From: JASFRI01 sp050115015
Lineage (GTDB): Bacteria > Acidobacteriota > Polarisedimenticolia > CBDVAL01
Assembly (NCBI GenBank): GCA_050115015.1
Contig: JASFRI010000135.1
Location: forward strand, 1-10,180
DNA length: 10,180 nucleotides
Reading direction: 5' to 3'
Positions 1-5,165 of the stretch are shown here, piece after piece. Position 1 is the stretch's first letter, and each line of letters begins with the position of its first letter. Made by a program: the position numbers and the translations under genes. Under the pieces are notes generated by a model. That model saw only the letters and a program-made list of their open reading frames with translations, had not been told where the DNA came from and searched no databases.

Positions 1-74
1 AGCGCATCTACTCCGGCGAGGACCTGGGGGCCAACCTGTTCCTCCAGCCGGGCGACACCGTGGTGGTACCGTAG
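1..74 (+). CDS. C-terminal end of a probable polysaccharide export (SLBB-type) protein, partial
   Basis: Reading in the frame that starts at base 3, the window opens inside a gene and gives 23 residues ending LFLQPGDTVVVP before a TAG at 72-74. A Leu-Gln-Pro-Gly-Asp-Thr-(Val/Ile)-Val-Val-Pro ending is characteristic of the SLBB/Wza-type periplasmic or outer-membrane polysaccharide export proteins, where it closes the last SLBB repeat. Only this tail is visible, so the signal peptide and the Poly_export domain cannot be checked. The next gene starts one base after the stop, which suggests co-transcription. The family call rests on a short but distinctive motif; another SLBB-domain protein is possible. 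Confidence 0.6.
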   Translation, partial: RIYSGEDLGANLFLQPGDTVVVP

Positions 75-75
75 T

Positions 76-588
76 GTGCCCCGCAACGTCGAGATCAAGG
101 CGCATCTCGCGGACCTCCAGGGCGTCCGGCTGCGGCTGGCGGCGCTCGCCGGCGAGGGGCCCGTCCGCCTCCTGCAGGAGGACACGTTCTTCCCCGTGGC
201 GGAGGGACGGCTGAAGCTGCGCCGGTTCCCCGACGGCACGGGGGAGCTGATCCGCTACCGGCGTCCGGACGTGCGGGGCCCCGGCCTCTCGGAGTACGAG
301 GTCTTCCCCACCAGCCGGGGCGGCCCCCTCCGGGACCTCCTGGCCGCCGCACTGGGGATCCGCGGCACGGTGCACAAGGAGCGGGAGCTCTACCGGGTGG
401 GCCGCACGCGGATCCACCTGGACCGTGTCGAGGGCCTCGGGGCGTTCCTGGAACTCGAGGTGATGCTGGAGCCCGGGGAGCCGTCCGCGGAGGGCGAGCG
501 GGCGGCCCGGGAGCTGATGGGGTCGCTGGGGATCGAAGCCGAGGCCCTCGTCGACGTGGCCTACATCGATCTCCTGGAGCGGCGCTGA
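76..588 (+). CDS. CYTH domain protein, class IV adenylate cyclase-like
   Basis: This 170-residue protein is a single CYTH (triphosphate tunnel) domain of normal length. It opens with RNVEIKA (residues 3-9), the usual N-terminus of the CyaB-like branch, which supports the GTG start at 76 although no clear Shine-Dalgarno is present. Charged strand motifs follow: RLKLRR (45-50), ELIRYRRPD (57-65), YEVF (74-77), HKERELY (100-106) and HLDRVEGLGAFLELEV (114-129), which supply basic residues for the triphosphate and acidic residues for metal binding. Characterised members act on ATP, thiamine triphosphate or inorganic triphosphate in the cytoplasm; the substrate here cannot be told from sequence. 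The first Glu of the ExExK motif is Asn4, as I recall for many CyaB-like relatives. The gene begins one base after the upstream stop and converges on the bPH2 gene with a 23-bp gap. Confidence 0.85.
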   Translation: MPRNVEIKAHLADLQGVRLRLAALAGEGPVRLLQEDTFFPVAEGRLKLRRFPDGTGELIRYRRPDVRGPGLSEYEVFPTSRGGPLRDLLAAALGIRGTVHKERELYRVGRTRIHLDRVEGLGAFLELEVMLEPGEPSAEGERAARELMGSLGIEAEALVDVAYIDLLERR

Positions 589-611
589 ACCACGCTCCCG
601 GCACCACCGCG

Positions 612-2090
612 TCACCAGCGGAACACGGTGCTCCCCACCCGGTCCGAGAGACTCTCCAGCGCCTCGCGCGCCACCCCCGCCTCGAGGAACCGCACCCGCA
701 GCCGATCGCTCCCGGCCCCGCCCCCGGCGGTGTCGACCTGCAGGGTCGCCATGCCCCAGCGCCGGTCGAACGGCGTCTGGACCAGCGCGAGCCCCTGGAT
801 CTTCGCGATGCGGGCGACGGTGAGGCGTTTCCAGATCCAGCCCTTGCGGTAGAACACCGCCTCCTCGGAGACTGACCAGCTCCGGCTCCGCGCCTGGCGG
901 CCCGCGTTCAGCGCGGCGACCCCGACCGCCGGGACCAGCGCAACCGCACCCCACCATCCCGCCAGCGCCACGGCAGCCCCGGTGGCCAGCAGGCCGAAGG
1001 CCAGGGAGATCCGGAAGATCCGGCGCGCGGCGTGCCGGTGCACCGGGCGCCAGGATGCGGCCCGGGCGCCCACACCCGGCAGGACCTCTCCCAGGAACGC
1101 CGGGAGGCGCGCCCGCCGGAGGATCGGGGCGAGCTTCGGACGCCGTTCCTTCCGGTCCTCCGCGGGGCTCCCCCCGGCGGTGTCCGCCTGCACCTCGACG
1201 CGCCGGAACAGCCGCTGGAGCGGCCGCTCGCGCACCGACAGGAGCTGGATGCGGTGGAGCGGGATGGCGGTGGCGGTCCGTGTGAACAGACCGTACGTGG
1301 TCCGCAGCTCCGCACCGTTCGTCCGCAGGTCGAAGCCGTGGAGCGTGACCACCGACCACGCCATCGAGAACAGGCGCAACAGCAAGAAGAACCCCAGCAG
1401 AAGGAGCACCATCGTGCCGATCCAGGCGGTCGAGCGTCCGATCGTCTCCAGCCCCCGGATCGCCTCGGTGAGGCGCGGCGCCCCCGGCAGCCGCCGCTCG
1501 TCGAGGAGTCCCAGCTGGTAGGCCAGGCCCAGCCCGGCCCCCACGACGACCATGCCACGGTTGTCGATGACGCCGTTCAGCAGGAGCTCCCGCAAGGGAA
1601 GCCGGAGGATCACCCGCCCCGCGGGCGGCGGCGGTGCGGCTGCCTCCCCCTCCCCGGTCGCCGCCTCGCCCTTGCGGCGGAACACGTGCTCGCGCATCTC
1701 GTCCCGCTCCCGCACCGACAGCACCTTCATGCGGGCCTCGGGCTCGGCCCCGCCAGCGGTCTCCACCCGGATTTCGACGACCCCGAGCAGCCGATGGAAC
1801 ACGTTCTGGATCGACGCGATGTTGTGGATCCGCGAGTACGGGATGTGGCGTTCGTTCCGGAAGAAGATCCCCGTCCGGATGACCAGCTCGTCGTCGGTGA
1901 GCACGTAGCGGTAGCTGACGTAGCGGACCACGGCGGCCCCCAGCGAGGGGACGATCAGCAGGCCGAACCACAATTCCGCGCTGGAGCGGGACGCGAACAT
2001 CACGAGGAGAGCGGGGATGAGAAACGCCCGCAGCGCGGCGGCCGCGCCGAACAGGACCGACAGCGGGTGGAGACGACGCTCAGAGGGCAT
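612..2090 (-). CDS. Triple bPH2 (DUF304) domain membrane protein, YdbT-like
   Basis: The start chosen is ATG at 2090, which has a strong GGAGGAGG ribosome site just upstream and overlaps the preceding gene's stop by 11 bp; this gives 492 residues. Three bacterial PH-like (bPH2, formerly DUF304) domains are visible at about 60-135, 245-335 and 398-482. Each carries a pattern of variable strand, arginine-rich turn, 'R-I-x-x-I' or 'R-I-Q' and a closing TAGG at 111-114, 304-307 and 454-457. Hydrophobic segments at about 14-33, 40-58, 178-196, 222-242 and 358-397 indicate an integral membrane protein, with a proline/alanine-rich linker near 143-158. The domain order matches Bacillus YdbT, which pairs with the smaller YdbS. 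The YdbS/YdbT pair has been linked to resistance to antimicrobial peptides in Bacillus, but the biochemical role is not settled. The partner gene lies directly upstream here. Confidence 0.85.
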   Translation of the reverse strand: MPSERRLHPLSVLFGAAAALRAFLIPALLVMFASRSSAELWFGLLIVPSLGAAVVRYVSYRYVLTDDELVIRTGIFFRNERHIPYSRIHNIASIQNVFHRLLGVVEIRVETAGGAEPEARMKVLSVRERDEMREHVFRRKGEAATGEGEAAAPPPPAGRVILRLPLRELLLNGVIDNRGMVVVGAGLGLAYQLGLLDERRLPGAPRLTEAIRGLETIGRSTAWIGTMVLLLLGFFLLLRLFSMAWSVVTLHGFDLRTNGAELRTTYGLFTRTATAIPLHRIQLLSVRERPLQRLFRRVEVQADTAGGSPAEDRKERRPKLAPILRRARLPAFLGEVLPGVGARAASWRPVHRHAARRIFRISLAFGLLATGAAVALAGWWGAVALVPAVGVAALNAGRQARSRSWSVSEEAVFYRKGWIWKRLTVARIAKIQGLALVQTPFDRRWGMATLQVDTAGGGAGSDRLRVRFLEAGVAREALESLSDRVGSTVFRW

Positions 2091-2580
2091 CGTCCTCCTC
2101 CATCCCCAGGAGACGATCCCGGATCTCCAGCGCCCGCTCGTGGGCGAGCCCCGGCAGGCTGATGCGCGCGAAGTCGGTGCCCGCGGTATGGACCAGGAGC
2201 GTCGCCAGCCCGAACTGGCGCTCCAGGGGCCCCTGGGACACATCGATGTGCTGGATGCGGTTCCTGGGCACGTCGATCACCTCGCGCCAGATCACGCCTC
2301 GCCGGATGCGGATCTCCTGGGAGGAGACGCGGTACGCGAGGTGGCGGTACTCCAGCGATGGCCAGAAGTGGCCGAACCCCGCCAGCAGGGCGACCACCAG
2401 CACCCAGCCGACGAGGGCCGCGAGGATCAGCGGCACCGCAGGACGGGTGGCTCCGACCGCGATCGCCAGGCCGAGGAACAGGACGGAGCCGAGGACCGCC
2501 GCGGCCAGCCAGCCGGCGATCCGCTGGAGCGACACGTAACGGCGATCGACGGGATGGTCGCGCCCGTCGGCGTTCGGCAC
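2080..2580 (-). CDS. Single bPH2 (DUF304) domain membrane protein, YdbS-like
   Basis: From the GTG at 2580 this is 166 residues. Two membrane segments (about 22-43 and 50-70) are followed by one bPH2 domain (about 80-157) with the motifs YRVSSQEIRIRRGVIW, VPRNRIQHIDVSQGPLER and LLVHTAGT, closely parallel to the three repeats of the next gene. This is the usual layout of YdbS, the small partner of YdbT. The stop overlaps the next start by 11 bp, so the two are likely translationally coupled. The start is uncertain. An ATG at 2643 would overlap the upstream gene by 52 bp. A CTG at 2595 overlaps the upstream stop as CTGA and sits 3 nt after a GGAGGT. The GTG at 2580 has no well-spaced Shine-Dalgarno but avoids overlap. 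Confidence 0.8.
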   Translation of the reverse strand: MPNADGRDHPVDRRYVSLQRIAGWLAAAVLGSVLFLGLAIAVGATRPAVPLILAALVGWVLVVALLAGFGHFWPSLEYRHLAYRVSSQEIRIRRGVIWREVIDVPRNRIQHIDVSQGPLERQFGLATLLVHTAGTDFARISLPGLAHERALEIRDRLLGMEEDDAL

Positions 2581-2591
2581 CGGGGGCGTGG

Positions 2592-3050
2592 TCAGCGGAC
2601 CTCCATCTGCTGGAGCATGGCCCAGGTGTCGGACTCGTGCCACATCTCCACGACCTTGCCGTCGACGATCCGATCCAGGGCGAGCCCCCGGTAGATCACA
2701 CGGTTGCCGGTGGGGCCGATGCCCAGGTACGGGCCGGTGTGGGTGCCCGTGAACGTCAGCCGCGTGAGCACCCGGTTCCCCTCGCCGATCTGCTCCTCGA
2801 TGATGACGTTGAAGTCCGGGAACGCCCGGCGGACGACCGAGAGGTTCCGCATCAGATCGTCCCGGGTGAACTCCAGGCCGTTGTAGATCACCGTCTCGGT
2901 GAAGTACCGATCCCAGAGGTCCCAGTTCCCCTGCAGGAAGACCTCCGTGATGTAGGCTCGGGCCACGGCCTTGTTCTCCTCGAGCTTCCCGTCATCCGCG
3001 CAGCCGGCCAGGAGCACCAGCGCCGCCAGCAGGAACCACCGCCATCTCAT
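2592..3050 (-). CDS. SnoaL-like (ester cyclase family) lipoprotein
   Basis: This is a 152-residue protein starting at ATG 3050, preceded by GGGAGAGG. The N-terminus MRWRWFLLAALVLLAGC is a lipoprotein signal peptide with lipobox LAGC and Cys17 as the acylation site, so the mature protein is probably membrane-anchored in the periplasm. Residues about 22-150 form one SnoaL-like domain (NTF2-like fold), with the family pattern 'NKAVARAYITEVF', 'LWDRYFTETVIYN', 'RRAFPDFNVIIEEQI', 'RLTFTGTHTGPYLGI' and a C-terminal 'KVVEMWHESDTWAMLQQ'. The 'ester cyclase' name of this family is historical; most members have no known substrate. It is the first gene of the operon with the two bPH2 proteins, which suggests an envelope-related or ligand-binding job. 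No enzymatic activity should be assumed. Confidence 0.87.
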   Translation of the reverse strand: MRWRWFLLAALVLLAGCADDGKLEENKAVARAYITEVFLQGNWDLWDRYFTETVIYNGLEFTRDDLMRNLSVVRRAFPDFNVIIEEQIGEGNRVLTRLTFTGTHTGPYLGIGPTGNRVIYRGLALDRIVDGKVVEMWHESDTWAMLQQMEVR

Positions 3051-3140
3051 ATGCCTCTCCCGGGATCCTCCCGACGGCCGGCGGTGCCGCCCCGCCGCGG
3101 ATCCGCGCCGGGGACGACCGCGAGGCGGCCGGGAACATCG

Positions 3141-3169
3141 ATTTTTTCGTCTGGAAGGGGGAAAATCAA
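3141..3169 (-). promoter_or_regulatory. Possible sigma-70 promoter of the lipoprotein-bPH2 operon
   Basis: On the minus strand TTGATT (3169-3164) is followed after exactly 17 bp by AAAAAT (3146-3141). Each matches the sigma-70 consensus in four of six positions, and both lie in the only clearly AT-rich island of the GC-rich divergent region. This would place transcription start near 3134 and leave a leader of roughly 85 nt before the ATG at 3050. The match is visible but short, and such elements occur by chance. Confidence 0.4.
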
Positions 3170-3205
3170 CCGTTCGGCCCGACGGCGCTCTCGAGTCCGT
3201 GGCCG

Positions 3206-3215
3206 GGAGGTGATC
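3206..3215 (+). promoter_or_regulatory. Extended Shine-Dalgarno sequence overlapping the DCC-LMF start
   Basis: GGAGGTGATC is a perfect ten-base complement of the canonical 3' end of bacterial 16S rRNA. The only conventional in-frame start nearby, GTG at 3210-3212, is embedded in this element instead of lying 5-9 nt beyond it. The properly spaced in-frame codon is ATC at 3216. The site decides the start region but not the exact codon. Confidence 0.5.
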
Positions 3216-5066
3216 ATCCGCACGAGACCCATCCTGCTGTTCGACGGCGATTGCGGGTTCTGCCGGCGCTGGGCCCGGCGCTGGCAACGGCTCACCGGCG
3301 ATGCCGTCGAGTACGCGCCGTTCCAGGAAGCGGGCACACCGCTGGGTCTCCGGGAGGAGGACCTGCGGGAGGCGATCCACCTGGTGGAGCCGGACGGCAC
3401 CGTCCACCGGGGCGCCGCGGCGGCCTACCGCGCTTTCGTGGCCGGGGGGCGGTCGTGGCCGTGGCGGGCGTACGAGGGGCTCCCCGGCTTCGCGCCGGTC
3501 TCCGAGGCGGTCTACCGGTTCGTGGCGCGCCACCGGGAGGGCCTCTCCCGTATCGACCGGTGGCTCTGGGGGACGTCGACGGCGCCGGCCACCTGCTTTC
3601 TGACGCGGCGGCTGTTCGTCCGTTCGCTCGGTCTGGTCTATCTCGCCGCATTCCTGTCGCTGGCCGTCCAGGTGCAGGGTCTCCTGGGAAGCGAGGGCAT
3701 CCTGCCCGCCGGGGAGTACCTGGACTTCGTCGCGGCCCGGGCCGGCGGGGAGCGCTACTACCTGGTGCCCACCTGGCTCTGGCTGGGCGACTCGGACACG
3801 GCCCTGTCGCTGGTCTGCTGGGGCGGCGCCGCGATCTCCCTTCTCGTCGTCGGCGGGGTGCTTCCCGGCCCGCTGCTCCTGCTGCTCTGGAGCCTCTACC
3901 TGTCGATGACCGCGGTCGGGCGGACGTTCCTGAACTACCAGTGGGACGCGCTGTTGCTGGAGATCGGATTTCTGGCCGTGTTCCTGGCGCCCGTCCGGGC
4001 CTGGCCGCGTCTCGCCGCGGAGCGTCCCCCTTCCCGGATCGCGCTCTGGCTGCTGCGCTGGCTGCTGTTCCGCCTGATGTTCCTGTCCGGCTTCGTGAAG
4101 CTCGCGTCGGGGGACGCGGTCTGGTGGAACGGGACGGCCCTGGATTACCACTTCTGGACCCAGCCCCTTCCGACCTGGACCGCCTGGTACGCCGCGCAGC
4201 TTCCCGCCGGGTTCCTGAAGGGAAGCGTCCTGGCGATGTTCCTCATCGAGCTGGCGGTACCGTTCCTGATCTTCGGTCCCCGGCGCCTGCGGATCGCGGC
4301 GTTCTTCCCCCTGGCCGGCCTGCAGATCGCGATCCTGCTCACCGGGAACTACGGCTTCTTCAACCTCGCCACGCTGGCGCTCTGCATCCTCCTGCTGGAC
4401 GACCGGTTCCTGGGCCGGTTCTACCCGCGACGGGTGATGGAGCGCCTCCCCGCGAGCGCCCGGCCGTCCCGGCTGCGCCGGGCGCTGCTGATTCCGGTCG
4501 CCGCCTGGCTCCTGGTGACGAGCTCCGCGCTGTTCATGGCCCGGCTCGGCCTGGCCGACGCGATCCCCCGCGCGGCGTGGACGGCCGTCCGCTGGACCCA
4601 GCCCCTCCGGAGCGTGAGCAGCTACGGGCTCTTCGCGAACATGACCGAATCCCGCCCGGAGATCGTCCTCGAGGGGAGCAACGACGGCGTCACCTGGCAA
4701 ACCTACGAGTTCCGCTGGAAGCCCGGCGACCCCAGGCGCCGGCCGGCGTTCGTGACGCCCCACATGCCGCGTCTCGACTGGCAGATGTGGTTCGCGCCGC
4801 TACGTGGCTACCAGCGCGCCACGTGGTTCCGGTACTTCATCGCCCGGCTGTTCGAGGGCTCCCCGTCGGTAGAGGGCCTGCTGGAGCACAATCCCTTCCC
4901 CGACGACCCGCCCCGGTACCTCCGGGCCAGCCTCTACGAGTACCGTTTCGCGGGCCCGGCGCTGCATCGCCAGACCGGGGTCTGGTGGGATCGCGAGTGG
5001 AAGGGGCTTTTCGCCCCGGTCTTCTACAACCGGAACCAGGTGTCCCGGTCAGCCCCATCTCGTTGA
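3210..5066 (+). CDS. DCC (DUF393) domain fused to lipase maturation factor-type membrane protein
   Basis: From GTG 3210 the product is 618 residues. Residues about 7-120 are a DCC-family domain beginning ILLFDGDCGFC, with the defining DxxCxxC motif (D12, C15, C18); this family is regarded as thiol-disulfide oxidoreductase-like. From about 134 to the end is a lipase maturation factor (LMF1/LMF2-type) domain. It has many hydrophobic segments (about 136-157, 197-220, 221-236, 245-262, 278-297, 338-356, 361-378, 382-396, 425-445), the typical loops LNYQWDALLLEIGF and GNYGFFNLATLALCILLLDD, and a soluble C-terminal region with SSYGLFANMT, EGSNDG and RLDWQMWFAPL. Animal LMF1 is needed to fold disulfide-bonded lipases and is linked to redox balance in the ER. 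There is no signal peptide, so the N-terminal domain may be cytoplasmic. The start is uncertain: the GTG lies inside the Shine-Dalgarno. Function in bacteria is unproven. Confidence 0.88.
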   Translation: MIIRTRPILLFDGDCGFCRRWARRWQRLTGDAVEYAPFQEAGTPLGLREEDLREAIHLVEPDGTVHRGAAAAYRAFVAGGRSWPWRAYEGLPGFAPVSEAVYRFVARHREGLSRIDRWLWGTSTAPATCFLTRRLFVRSLGLVYLAAFLSLAVQVQGLLGSEGILPAGEYLDFVAARAGGERYYLVPTWLWLGDSDTALSLVCWGGAAISLLVVGGVLPGPLLLLLWSLYLSMTAVGRTFLNYQWDALLLEIGFLAVFLAPVRAWPRLAAERPPSRIALWLLRWLLFRLMFLSGFVKLASGDAVWWNGTALDYHFWTQPLPTWTAWYAAQLPAGFLKGSVLAMFLIELAVPFLIFGPRRLRIAAFFPLAGLQIAILLTGNYGFFNLATLALCILLLDDRFLGRFYPRRVMERLPASARPSRLRRALLIPVAAWLLVTSSALFMARLGLADAIPRAAWTAVRWTQPLRSVSSYGLFANMTESRPEIVLEGSNDGVTWQTYEFRWKPGDPRRRPAFVTPHMPRLDWQMWFAPLRGYQRATWFRYFIARLFEGSPSVEGLLEHNPFPDDPPRYLRASLYEYRFAGPALHRQTGVWWDREWKGLFAPVFYNRNQVSRSAPSR

Positions 5067-5092
5067 CAGCACGGCGCCTCATCGCGTAGGGT
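5063..5092 (+). promoter_or_regulatory. Probable sigma-70 promoter upstream of transketolase
   Basis: A consensus -35 TTGACA (5063-5068) overlaps the TGA stop of the DCC-LMF gene. After 18 bp comes TAGGGT (5087-5092), a -10 with the essential T, A and final T. This would start transcription near 5099, about 65 nt before the transketolase ATG. An overlapping TACAGT (5092-5097) looks more like TATAAT but its 23-bp spacing is too long. The perfect -35 makes this the best promoter candidate in the window. Confidence 0.55.
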
Positions 5093-5100
5093 ACAGTTTG

Positions 5101-5138
5101 CGGCGGTCCCGTGCACAAGCGCCCCGGGCCGCCGTTTT
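5101..5138 (+). terminator. GC-rich stem-loop with T tract, terminator or leader hairpin
   Basis: CGGCGGTCC (5101-5109) pairs with GGGCCGCCG (5126-5134) as a nine-pair stem with one T·G wobble and a loop of 16 nt, followed by TTTT at 5135-5138. It sits 35 bp past the DCC-LMF stop, the right place for an intrinsic terminator of that gene. It also lies just downstream of the proposed transketolase promoter, so it would form the very 5' end of that transcript. The T run is short and the loop is large, so it may be a weak terminator, an attenuator or a stabilising 5' hairpin. Confidence 0.4.
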
Positions 5139-5165
5139 CCCCTGCAACGATCCATCAGGAGCCTC

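Noticed and set aside
589..625. Possible bidirectional terminator between the CYTH and bPH2 genes
   Set aside because: Only a four-pair CCGC/GCGG stem is available and there is no T tract on either strand.
2091..2243. 51-codon N-terminal extension of the three-domain bPH2 protein
   Set aside because: The extension is Arg/Ser/Trp-rich, lies entirely over the small bPH2 gene, and the ATG at 2090 has a much better ribosome site and family-like N-terminus.
3096..3107. Perfect 12-bp palindrome CGCGGATCCGCG
   Set aside because: Palindromes of this length are expected several times per 10 kb at this GC content, and it has no other support as an operator.
3051..3209. Upstream ATG at 3051 as start of the DCC-LMF protein
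   Set aside because: It would add 53 Arg/Ser/Pro-rich residues unlike any DCC protein and would run through the divergent promoter region and the Shine-Dalgarno.
3051..4763. Very long minus-strand open frame opposite the DCC-LMF gene
   Set aside because: The protein is proline/arginine/glutamate-rich low-complexity sequence with no recognisable domain. It is the GC-rich antisense shadow of the DCC-LMF gene, and only its last 152 codons, the lipoprotein (ending at 2592), are real.
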